Source of the DNA: a virus | IMG/VR virus record: IMGVR_UViG_3300045974_000399 | Coordinates: 17,908-81,907 of that record | DNA: 64,000 bases | Direction: 5' to 3' (one strand) | Shown: piece by piece, positions 1-8,078 of the stretch | How the letters are laid out: every line of letters starts with the position of its first letter | How positions within the stretch are numbered: position 1 is the first letter of the stretch | Made by a program: the position numbers and the translations under genes | The notes under the pieces: model-generated | The model's database searches: none | What the model was told of the DNA's origin: nothing | Seen by the model: only the letters and a program-made list of their open reading frames with translations

Positions 1-909
1 CCTGTTTATATTGCAATTCAAGGTGGGCCGGCTTGGGTTATTTCTTAAGTAGTTTAGGCCTCTGATGTCTGCTGATTTGAAGTTTTGTGCGGCAGATTGC
101 TCAGGGACGCTATCAACTAAGTCCTGTATAAATCGGTTCATGTTCATATTGTACGGAGGATTAATCTTGTGGTCGGATACCTTGGAGATAACTATGTCGG
201 TATTCTTTAGCTTACGGAGCCTCTCAAAGATGTGTAGAATTTCACCTGATCTACCTGGTAAGACGTTCAACACAAAGACAAGATTATCATTAGGAATGGG
301 GTCAAAATAGTCGTATGACAATCTACTGAATTCTTGGTCAAAGTTATCTACATTTAGTGACCTGAGGATCAGGATCTTTGTAGGTAGTATTCGGATAAAA
401 CCCATCAAGTCATCATCCAAGTTAAGGCCATTAGTGAATAGTGTAATGCTATCAAAAGAGTGATACACACCCAACAATAGATTCTTTAATGCCCCCTTGT
501 CAATAGTAGGCTCACCCCCAAAGATATGTAAGTCTCGTATACTAGGATATAGCTCTTTATGCTTTAAGATGTGAGTAACGGACGCAAAGTCAGCTACGGG
601 TCTATTCCTACTCAGACAATACTCGCAGCTTAGATTGCACTCTGAGTTTGATACTACCAACGTAGTGTACTTTATTTCCTTTCGGTCTAGAGTATTGGCA
701 TAAAAGATTTGTCTCTGCTTAGGCGTTACCTCTTTTAGGTACACGCTACAAAACTGAACGTCTTCTATGCCCTCGCTGGATATTGAGATCAAAGGACTTA
801 CTTCAGCAAAGTTATCAAAAAGTATGTGACCATCTTTGACTTTTATTATGAACCCAGAAGTAACATCAGACAGAGCAATTAAGTTGTTTTTGGTTATTGC
901 AGGAATCAT
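1..909 (-). CDS. Radical SAM enzyme, truncated at the left window edge
   Basis: Partial gene: 303 codons are open from ATG (907-909) to the window edge with no stop. Cys91, Cys95 and Cys98 form the CxxxCxxC motif that binds the [4Fe-4S] cluster of radical SAM enzymes, and FGGEPT at residues 130-135 is the SAM-binding GGE motif. About 85 residues precede the cysteines, as in peptide-modifying SPASM-type enzymes with an N-terminal substrate-binding region; the SPASM part, if present, lies outside the window. The ATG overlaps the upstream stop (ATGA), so translation is probably coupled to the tail operon. QueE or NrdG are alternatives, but they usually carry the cysteines nearer the N-terminus and would be odd in a tail operon. 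Radical SAM family assignment is strong; the substrate is inference. Confidence 0.85.
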   Translation of the reverse strand, partial: MIPAITKNNLIALSDVTSGFIIKVKDGHILFDNFAEVSPLISISSEGIEDVQFCSVYLKEVTPKQRQIFYANTLDRKEIKYTTLVVSNSECNLSCEYCLSRNRPVADFASVTHILKHKELYPSIRDLHIFGGEPTIDKGALKNLLLGVYHSFDSITLFTNGLNLDDDLMGFIRILPTKILILRSLNVDNFDQEFSRLSYDYFDPIPNDNLVFVLNVLPGRSGEILHIFERLRKLKNTDIVISKVSDHKINPPYNMNMNRFIQDLVDSVPEQSAAQNFKSADIRGLNYLRNNPSRPTLNCNINR

Positions 910-1658
910 ATTGCAGATACTCGATAATAGCTACTGTAGATTCCAAAAGAAGTACCTGCTATGTTTATGGTCTTACCTGATTTGAACACGTACTCACCAG
1001 AAACATTGAGAGTTATCTCAGCCTTGTGCAGATGCAAATCTAGGAGTGGATATGCTCCAGTACTTGGGTTAAGCTTAAGCTCCGTTATGTCCCTTAAAAG
1101 GTAGACTGAAGCAGCGCTATCAGAGGGACTAGATACAACCTCCAGAGAAACCTGACCAAGGGGGTCATACAGATTAAAATCCAGAGTTGTCGGATAATTA
1201 GGGCTAGATACCCAAGCTTCTCTTGATCTGTAAGCTACTACCTCAAGGCCATCCCTACTAATGCACTTGGTTATCAAACGGCTTGCTAAACGAGACTGAA
1301 GAAATGCACACAGCGTATCTGGATCGCTGAAGTACAAGAGGTTTATGTCTGCGTGTCGGTATATTGTAACTCCGAGCAAGTCCGTGGTATCCAGTATTCC
1401 GAATGAGCTTAACTCAAGCTCAAACTTGCTCTTGTAAAAGGATAGATCTTTAGTCTCCTCGTAGTCAAAGCCCCTGAAGGTGAAATCCCTGGCAGTTATC
1501 AAGGATACACCTTCCCGAATATTATTGTAAAACGGCGTGGCATTCAGATTAACGTCCGTAAGGATAAGACCCGAGGGGTCACCCGCTATATCAGGTACAA
1601 CCCGAATTAAGTCTGCCGTGCTAGCTGCATTCTTGTCTTTAACCATTAAGATCAACAT
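906..1658 (-). CDS. Virion-associated protein of unknown function (250 aa)
   Basis: I do not recognise this protein. It is acidic to neutral, mostly predicted beta, and has no membrane segment or signal peptide. The start ATG at 1658 follows GGAG by about nine bases. It lies between the tail-fibre gene, 27 bases upstream, and the radical SAM gene, with which its stop overlaps. A tail-tip protein, a fibre chaperone or an adaptor for the radical SAM enzyme would all fit this place. Nothing in the sequence decides between them. Confidence 0.75.
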   Translation of the reverse strand: MLILMVKDKNAASTADLIRVVPDIAGDPSGLILTDVNLNATPFYNNIREGVSLITARDFTFRGFDYEETKDLSFYKSKFELELSSFGILDTTDLLGVTIYRHADINLLYFSDPDTLCAFLQSRLASRLITKCISRDGLEVVAYRSREAWVSSPNYPTTLDFNLYDPLGQVSLEVVSSPSDSAASVYLLRDITELKLNPSTGAYPLLDLHLHKAEITLNVSGEYVFKSGKTINIAGTSFGIYSSYYRVSAI

Positions 1659-1685
1659 GTGTTTGTCTCCTAGAGAAGATTGACG

Positions 1686-3812
1686 TTACATCATTCCTTG
1701 GCAGCAGCTATGCGGAGAATAAAACTGACAAGTGCAAGGACAGGTACAGGTACAAGTGCAAGTACATGAGCAAAACTGAACGTTAGGCGGGTTAGAGTCA
1801 GAATATGGAACATACACAGGATTACTCGGGTCCGAAGTAAACGTTAGCTTTAGTGCATTCCCCAGAATCATATCCTTAGCTGGAACCAGAACATGGGCGG
1901 CAGCTGCATCCGTTTTATCGTATGCTAGTAAATTATACTGACCTGCCAATTTTTCAGCAGAAACCGGAGGGGCGATACCGTTCAAAGTAACTGTATTAGT
2001 TGCATTGTCCAGAGCTATGGTTAGGTAGCTACCTACAGCAATATTAAGAACATCCTCCGTGCCCTTGGCTATGATAGGTGTTTTACCTGGAGAGGCTATC
2101 GTTTTATACGCCAGCAACGTGCCGAGATTTGTTATGGTCATGGTTTTATTTACAGGGTCTGTTATTACAGCAACACCTGTACCACCATTTACTACCAGAG
2201 TATCCTGTAAAGCATTCATGTTAATTTGACCCTGCGAAGCATAGGCAGGGGTACTATTCGAGACCGCAATAGAGTGAACGTTCTGAGTGGTGTTTGTAAC
2301 CGTTATGGTCTCGGTAGCTGGATCTGTGGCTAAACCTATTCCCGGTCCAGCGCTAATTGCTCTCCGTGTTCCAACAATTCTACCCCAGGTAGAGTTACCT
2401 TCGTAGATAAGATAATCTCCAACGTTAAAGTGAACCCCACCCATTGTACCCTGAAGAGATATCTTCCAGTAGTGACCCTGACGAAGTTCAGTAAATATCG
2501 TGGTTGGTGTAGCGGGAGGATAAACTCCAGAGGAAGCGTCCCAAAGCCCTTTGTATAAGACATAGGGTAGCTCTGTGTTGTCAATCTTGTCCCACAAGCC
2601 AGTTCCTTCGTATACCAGCCAGTCACCTGTTTGGTAAGCTACGTTATTCAAGACCCCACCTACAGCGATAACGTAGTAACTACCGGGTGTTACTGCGTTG
2701 TTTGGATATCCTGCTGCGCCGGCATAAGTTCCATCTGGATTCTTGATATTCCAGCGACCTGCATATACCAAACCGGCAACGTGAGAGTAGGGCAATGACC
2801 AGATTATGATGTTTGATTTATCCGCCTCATTGTTAGCCGCCATGTTTACAACTTGGCTGGTGGGTATGATTGTTCCTGTTGTGGTTATCCCACAAGGATC
2901 CGAACTTTCCGGGGTAGCACCTGTTGCACCCAGCAAAGATAAGGCTTCATACAGCACCTCAAACTTACCTGTAAGTGCACCTGAACTGTGATACTTTATC
3001 GCCCGACATTGACCCTTACCTCGACCGGAATAGATATACATGAACGCCCAGTCAACAGAAATAAGTGGTGGCGGGGAGTCTACGATTAACGCAGAAAACA
3101 AGGTAAACGTATTGTGTACTCCGTCACCTGCCCCTGGAGAAGTTTCAGGAACGTCAGATGTAACACTCGTTACGGTACCCTGATATAGCAAGGAGCCATT
3201 CAAGAGACCCCAAGCTAGTGGGCCAGTATCAGACATTGCATACCGGGTAACGATTGCAGGATGAATCTTGGTATTCGTGGGAGAGTAATCCTTTGTTATC
3301 CCATGATTGACCACGTAGGCGTTACTTCCCGTCTTGGCAGGATGAGGAAGATCCCCATAGAAGTTGACTCGGGGTAAACTCATGGCCCAAGTCAGAGTCA
3401 AGTCAACTACTGAGCCCAAATAAGGAGATAATAAGACACAGTGCGTCTTATATATCTGACCAGGCTGCTTGACTATAGGCTCCGCGTAACAGGTAAGGGC
3501 AAAAAGTATCTGGACTCCAGCATTATTGGGGTCATCAATGTATAGACCGATTTCCCCAATAAACAAAGGACCTAGACCGGATGCGGTAACAGGTACAGTA
3601 CATACAAAGTCCATTACCTCATCCGTTAAAACGTCTACTGTGCCTATTGTCCCCTCGTACACTATTTCCCCATGAAGTGCAGTGTCCTCTTTCACAGGCG
3701 AGTAGTTTGTTCCGCTGCCTACCTTGAAGTTGAGTATCTGAAGCTTTATCTGCTTTGAGTTCGCATCAAGTATTCTTTCGTACCCGATGGCTGTTATCTG
3801 CATAGTGCTCAT
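1686..3812 (-). CDS. Tail fibre protein with Cys-Thr repeat C-terminus
   Basis: The N-terminal ~150 residues match the phage tail-collar fibre family (P2 gpH-like N-terminus): a short ITAxG opening, a 'FKVGSGTNY' stretch and an 'IGEIGLYI' strand. Glycine- and threonine-rich beta repeats follow. The last 28 residues are exceptional: CSCTCTCTCTCPCTC, then a short spacer and a final CC pair, giving ten cysteines. Synonymous codons are mixed in the run (TGC/TGT, ACT/ACC), so it is kept at protein level and is not a fresh microsatellite. I start at ATG 3812 because AAAAGGAG lies six bases before it; a more upstream reading frame start has no such site. The protein is 708 aa. It follows the baseplate genes as P2 gpH follows gpI. 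Confidence 0.85.
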   Translation of the reverse strand: MSTMQITAIGYERILDANSKQIKLQILNFKVGSGTNYSPVKEDTALHGEIVYEGTIGTVDVLTDEVMDFVCTVPVTASGLGPLFIGEIGLYIDDPNNAGVQILFALTCYAEPIVKQPGQIYKTHCVLLSPYLGSVVDLTLTWAMSLPRVNFYGDLPHPAKTGSNAYVVNHGITKDYSPTNTKIHPAIVTRYAMSDTGPLAWGLLNGSLLYQGTVTSVTSDVPETSPGAGDGVHNTFTLFSALIVDSPPPLISVDWAFMYIYSGRGKGQCRAIKYHSSGALTGKFEVLYEALSLLGATGATPESSDPCGITTTGTIIPTSQVVNMAANNEADKSNIIIWSLPYSHVAGLVYAGRWNIKNPDGTYAGAAGYPNNAVTPGSYYVIAVGGVLNNVAYQTGDWLVYEGTGLWDKIDNTELPYVLYKGLWDASSGVYPPATPTTIFTELRQGHYWKISLQGTMGGVHFNVGDYLIYEGNSTWGRIVGTRRAISAGPGIGLATDPATETITVTNTTQNVHSIAVSNSTPAYASQGQINMNALQDTLVVNGGTGVAVITDPVNKTMTITNLGTLLAYKTIASPGKTPIIAKGTEDVLNIAVGSYLTIALDNATNTVTLNGIAPPVSAEKLAGQYNLLAYDKTDAAAAHVLVPAKDMILGNALKLTFTSDPSNPVYVPYSDSNPPNVQFCSCTCTCTCTCPCTCQFYSPHSCCQGMM
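1728..1772 (-). other. Alternating Cys-Thr tract coding segment
   Basis: Fifteen codons near the 3' end of the tail-fibre gene encode eight cysteines, each separated by one residue: Ser once, Thr five times, Pro once. The tract is a candidate site for thioether cross-links, disulfides or metal binding. Confidence 0.9.
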
Positions 3813-3840
3813 ACTGCTCTCCTTTTTGGTACGAAATTTC

Positions 3841-5679
3841 CTAGCCAAAATCCACTATTTTTCGAGACTTAACATCAGATAACTTTGCCACGTTTCTGCA
3901 TAAATACTGGATAGTAACACCTTCTTCAATCTCAGAGCACTCAGGAGTAATTTCCACTAGTCTAGGTATCCCGAATATAACCGCGTTATAGTCAGGATAT
4001 GGAGAGTACAAAACCATCTCAGAAGGAGCAAGCATGTAAAACATATCTACTACGCTCTTATCTAAAGGTAAATGCACAATATCATCTCGGGTATATGGCC
4101 TAAGATGATTCCAGTAGCTACGATATGTAGCCGGTGTAGTTATACTTGATATGAGCGCCCAGGATGAGGGGTTAGTTGTAGGATACTGATTCGTAGACAA
4201 TGCCCCTGATGCTACAGTGCACTTGTAAAATTTGCCCGAGGTCAACTCATACCTAGAGGTAGCATAAGGTTTTCCCGAGCCAACGTGAACTATATCTCCT
4301 ATATTGTACGGAATGAAAGGGTTCCAGATACCTTTGTGGGCTGCGGCGTCCGCGTCGGTCCAAATCAGACTGGAGGATCTAACTGACCACTTACTTAAGG
4401 TATCCGCGGGAGTAACATTGGGATTTATATGACCAATTCTAGGGTCTCCTGCGGTTAAGGTAGGATAGTGTAGATTAGACCCCATCATAAGATATATCGG
4501 TGCATAGTTTACAGTGCACACGTAGTCAATACCTGGGTCATTCTCATAAATTTCAGTCGTATAAATATTAGTTACAGGATTTACTGGTAGAGTCTCAGGA
4601 CGATAAAATAGCAGATAATTGCGGGTGTATAACTGAGTCAGAGTCCACGTGTCTGTAGGATCGCGCTGTTTCAACAGGAAGTTCAACAACAGCATGAATT
4701 TATCTGTGCCAGCCACAGACTTATACCTAGAAAGGTATATAACATAGTTAAGAAATGTTCCTGATAAAAGCCAGCTGAATTTGCTGAGGTCAAATCCCAA
4801 AAGTTTAGAGGTACGTGAAACTATTTCTGGATGAGTATCAATGGTTATCTGCCTAAGCCTACCTAGCTCTACGATAGGCATATCTACCTGGTCAAGAAGT
4901 GTTTCATCCGAAGCGGAAATATAGTCGGCAATGAACGGAGAATCCTGCATCCAAGGGGGTGCTTGTTTCTTACGAAGCGGAATATACTCCCACACTTTAA
5001 CGTATATATTCCAAGAAGTAACCGTAACAATAGAGTCTGGATCTACTCCACCTACAGAATCAGAGTCAACGCCACCAATGGAATCAACGCTTACGGTTAA
5101 ACTTGTTGGACTAGAAGAGGTTACAAATCCCTCAACAAAGGTCTTACTCTTTCCAGGTAGGGTACAGGAACAACGCACTCTTTCATTTACTGCTATTGTG
5201 TTCCCTGTAACTACAAACGTTAAACTACCATACCCGATATTATGAGAGGTCGAACTAGTTATTGGGGTGGTATAAAAATCCTTCCGAAAGGAAGCCGATG
5301 ACTCATGCCGAGAAACGCACACAAAGTGTATATGACCATACAGAACAATCTCATTCTCAGAGTACAGATGTCTAAATATCCAAGGTCGAGGTAAATCCCA
5401 GGACAGTCTATTCCAGCGACGCGCTAAGAAATCGGTCTTAAATAGCGTACTCGGGTTATGCGCTATCACGCACTCATAAACTGAGTTGTCATATTTTACA
5501 TTTTGTCCCACCTGGTATAGTTTTGTCCATATAGCGGGGTTTGATTCTGGAGCTTTCCCAACATTACTTTCTACCGCTGTATATATGAATCCGCTCCGAA
5601 GTACTACTGCGTTTATCAGATACGCTGTGCCAATATTCCAGGGCGTAGTAATTCCAGGTTTCCATATGTCCGCTCGCAT
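3841..5679 (-). CDS. Baseplate/fibre-linker protein with carbohydrate-binding-like modules
   Basis: At 612 aa, this gene sits where P2 encodes gpI, between the J-like wedge protein and the tail fibre, so a role linking fibre to baseplate is likely. Near the N-terminus and again around residues 480-520 are short motifs of the pattern W-x-(5)-Y-x-x-G-D-x-V plus 'Y-x-C', like type 5/12 carbohydrate-binding (chitin-binding type 3) modules. The middle contains a small beta domain with a repeated 'GGVDSDS' loop. Start ATG 5679 has AGGAGG six bases upstream. The gpI role is inferred from position; the modules are inferred by eye. Confidence 0.7.
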   Translation of the reverse strand: MRADIWKPGITTPWNIGTAYLINAVVLRSGFIYTAVESNVGKAPESNPAIWTKLYQVGQNVKYDNSVYECVIAHNPSTLFKTDFLARRWNRLSWDLPRPWIFRHLYSENEIVLYGHIHFVCVSRHESSASFRKDFYTTPITSSTSHNIGYGSLTFVVTGNTIAVNERVRCSCTLPGKSKTFVEGFVTSSSPTSLTVSVDSIGGVDSDSVGGVDPDSIVTVTSWNIYVKVWEYIPLRKKQAPPWMQDSPFIADYISASDETLLDQVDMPIVELGRLRQITIDTHPEIVSRTSKLLGFDLSKFSWLLSGTFLNYVIYLSRYKSVAGTDKFMLLLNFLLKQRDPTDTWTLTQLYTRNYLLFYRPETLPVNPVTNIYTTEIYENDPGIDYVCTVNYAPIYLMMGSNLHYPTLTAGDPRIGHINPNVTPADTLSKWSVRSSSLIWTDADAAAHKGIWNPFIPYNIGDIVHVGSGKPYATSRYELTSGKFYKCTVASGALSTNQYPTTNPSSWALISSITTPATYRSYWNHLRPYTRDDIVHLPLDKSVVDMFYMLAPSEMVLYSPYPDYNAVIFGIPRLVEITPECSEIEEGVTIQYLCRNVAKLSDVKSRKIVDFG

Positions 5680-5689
5680 GGAGTTCCTC

Positions 5690-7642
5690 CTAGTTCGGAA
5701 TAAGCTGTATTGAACCGTCAGCTCTAGTAACCTTAGTAAAGTTACCAGCCGCCTCCGAGGGGTCCACATAATTTACAGTATTCCGACTGGAGTAACCGGT
5801 TTCAATAACCAGATCACTACTGGAAACACTTATGTATGCGGGGGGTGTTGGTATGCCCGTTACGGGATGCACCGAAATTGGTATAGGGATAAAGTCAGAC
5901 GCAGGTACTAAGTCACCCGCTGGAGTTGGGTCAAAAAACTCTATATAGTCAATTTCAGGAATACTTGTCTTAAGGATATTAGATATATCTGTGAGTGCTA
6001 TTCGCTTATTCAATATCTGCTGGCTTGTGCTGAACACACTCAAAATAAAAGTTCTAGCACTAGCTGCAACCGTGGATAAATCTGTCCTCAAAAAGCACAT
6101 TATCTTTACTTGTAACTTGCGGGCATCCTTTATAGGATTCTGAGGTTTAAGAATTGAACCCTTATACTTATACTGGTCAAACCAGGTTAGAAACGCTGCC
6201 CACTCTGAGTTTGTCCAGTTTACGCCTGTATCAGAAAGAATACTCACCCATATTAGATTCATAAGCTTTGGGTGTGCATCTGTGGTTGTAAGGATATAAT
6301 CCACGGTCTCAACAGGATTTATTGGAGGCTCTGCGCTCTTATCCCAGAGTGGAATCATCATCTTAAGCAAGAGATCTCTTTCAAAGCGAATACAGACATC
6401 TCCAACCCCTGGATACGATAAACAATATGCAATATGGTCATCTGTTGTAACTGCTCTACAATTAGCTTTGAAGAGCATTGAGGCAGTAGCTTTGTAATAG
6501 CGTGCCGGCCTTTCATCATGCCCTGTGGCAGTAGTAGTCAAAATCCAAGTGCCTGCAGCTAACAGTTTTGCCTTGAAGTTATTTACGATAGATACAGTAG
6601 CATCCCTGCCGGAAACATGAACAATGGTTCCTATTCCGACTCCAGTTACCTCTTCTATCTGAAGTCCGACAAAAGACTTAGACCAAATACTACCAACAGG
6701 TAGATTAAATATTGGCAGCGCATCTGTGATTGAACTGATTTGAATAGATACGCTAGAAAGAGTCATACCCTCTGCGCTTTGCAGTACATTATCACGAGTT
6801 ACAAATCCCTTGACACCCTGTGGGGGTGTACTATTTAGGATAGCATTCAGAGTTACCGAGCTAAAGACCGAAGTAATTGGAGAACTGGCACCTAGGGTCT
6901 CAACATAAGTTATTTCTATGCTAGATCCATAAGCTGGTTTGGCACCATTTATTCCGTTACCAAATTGTAGTACAACGTCACCTGTCCCTAAGGTATCATC
7001 CACAAAAACAGTTGCGGAGGGGCCATAATTCCAAAGGCCGTCAATTATGCGTGTCCAAGTTACACCGCCAATTATCATCCTTATGTCTAAGTCTGAGATA
7101 CTCATTGGAGATATAGCAGGTATCGACAACTGCTGAAAGTCTGTTCCATCGGAAACATAGTTTCTGTAGTATAGAGAACCTTGATGTATAAATACTTTAT
7201 CAATTGCTGAAGTTGGATTACCTGAGATATCATTGGCAAAAGTTATCGGCGTTCGATTGAAGTAGTCAACACCAAGAACGTTAAACTGGGAGTACTCAGG
7301 AATAGTTACAGTTCCGGTTATTGGAAGAGTATCCTGAGAAAACCTGTTAAGCGTTATAATTTGCGCTGCAGGAAGCTTACGCATTATCCTAACACCTAGC
7401 ATCCGAGTAAGCGCATATATCGTGCTATCTCTATTTGCTGTGTCAAAAAAACCTTCCTTTAGTGACTGCTCGATAGACCACTGATTGTAGGTTCCAATTG
7501 CGCTGTTATGCTCAATCAGAGTTTCACCTGTAGACCCTTCGTTAAGATCAGTCCAAGAGTCTCTTTGCTTAAGGTCATCCTGAAGCGCAGCTACATAGGA
7601 TGTAAAATCTGCTTTTACGTTTATTAAATCCAGTTTTGGCAT
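5690..7642 (-). CDS. Baseplate wedge protein, gpJ/T4 gp6-like
   Basis: At 650 aa, the N-terminus has the pattern of baseplate J-like proteins: an acidic 'DxLxxRDSW' segment, a conserved ~20-residue helix, 'IYALTRMLGVRIMRKLPA', then a long beta-rich core. J-like proteins form the wedge ring around the baseplate hub and trigger sheath contraction. The gene follows the gp25-like gene with a 21-base gap, the order seen in P2 (W-J-I) and in many myoviruses. GGGAGG lies about eight bases upstream of the ATG. Confidence 0.85.
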   Translation of the reverse strand: MPKLDLINVKADFTSYVAALQDDLKQRDSWTDLNEGSTGETLIEHNSAIGTYNQWSIEQSLKEGFFDTANRDSTIYALTRMLGVRIMRKLPAAQIITLNRFSQDTLPITGTVTIPEYSQFNVLGVDYFNRTPITFANDISGNPTSAIDKVFIHQGSLYYRNYVSDGTDFQQLSIPAISPMSISDLDIRMIIGGVTWTRIIDGLWNYGPSATVFVDDTLGTGDVVLQFGNGINGAKPAYGSSIEITYVETLGASSPITSVFSSVTLNAILNSTPPQGVKGFVTRDNVLQSAEGMTLSSVSIQISSITDALPIFNLPVGSIWSKSFVGLQIEEVTGVGIGTIVHVSGRDATVSIVNNFKAKLLAAGTWILTTTATGHDERPARYYKATASMLFKANCRAVTTDDHIAYCLSYPGVGDVCIRFERDLLLKMMIPLWDKSAEPPINPVETVDYILTTTDAHPKLMNLIWVSILSDTGVNWTNSEWAAFLTWFDQYKYKGSILKPQNPIKDARKLQVKIMCFLRTDLSTVAASARTFILSVFSTSQQILNKRIALTDISNILKTSIPEIDYIEFFDPTPAGDLVPASDFIPIPISVHPVTGIPTPPAYISVSSSDLVIETGYSSRNTVNYVDPSEAAGNFTKVTRADGSIQLIPN

Positions 7643-7663
7643 CGGCTGTGCCTCCCTAAAGTA

Positions 7664-8041
7664 TTAGCTGCGCTTGAAAACCAAAGGAACTGTTGACTTA
7701 GAACCTGTAGCCATATTAACTATTACCAGCGATATATAATAAGCGCTATCGTCTTGAGATTCCACTACCGCAGTTTCATCTTCTACTACTTTACCCCGTG
7801 GCTCATACTGCGCCGCGTACATCATTTCATCTTTGATGTAGGATGCTGTAAGAGCACAAACCGGCTGAAATAGAAGACTGATTATGTCGCACCCAAGATA
7901 ATACTTGAAGGGACGGTCTCCCCTTAGGGTGCTAAACAAGTTTATAAAACTATTCAGAATGGCGCGGTCGTCTTCCAGTAAGATAACGTTAGAATCGGCC
8001 CCAAAGAAAGTGTTGATATCCCTGTAAAGTGGCTTTGACAT
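7664..8041 (-). CDS. Baseplate wedge protein, gp25/W-like
   Basis: At 125 aa this has the usual length and layout of the GpW/Gp25 family. The short N-terminus with 'VILLEDDRAILNSFINLFST' and 'RPFKYYLGCDIISLLFQPV' corresponds to the conserved 'AIxxSIxNILxTxxGER...P.fG' core. The protein forms the inner wedge that joins the sheath to the baseplate. It lies directly before the J-like gene, which supports the call. The start overlaps a copy of the recurring TAATTTAGG motif whose AGGGAG also serves as the ribosome binding site. Confidence 0.85.
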   Translation of the reverse strand: MSKPLYRDINTFFGADSNVILLEDDRAILNSFINLFSTLRGDRPFKYYLGCDIISLLFQPVCALTASYIKDEMMYAAQYEPRGKVVEDETAVVESQDDSAYYISLVIVNMATGSKSTVPLVFKRS

Positions 8042-8052
8042 GTCTGTTACTC

Positions 8053-8063
8053 CCTAAATTACA
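8053..8063 (-). promoter_or_regulatory. Recurring TAATTTAGG motif (possible promoter)
   Basis: On the coding strand this reads TGTAATTTAGG, a variant of the sequence found before several other transcription units in the window. It is only about 12 bases before the gp25-like ATG and doubles as its ribosome binding site, so it is the weakest member of the set. Confidence 0.3.
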
Positions 8064-8078
8064 TAATCTTCCGTACTC

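Noticed and set aside
2336-2626. A 96-codon minus-strand frame inside the tail-fibre gene
   Set aside because: It overlaps the fibre gene in another frame, has no ribosome binding site and no domain-like composition.
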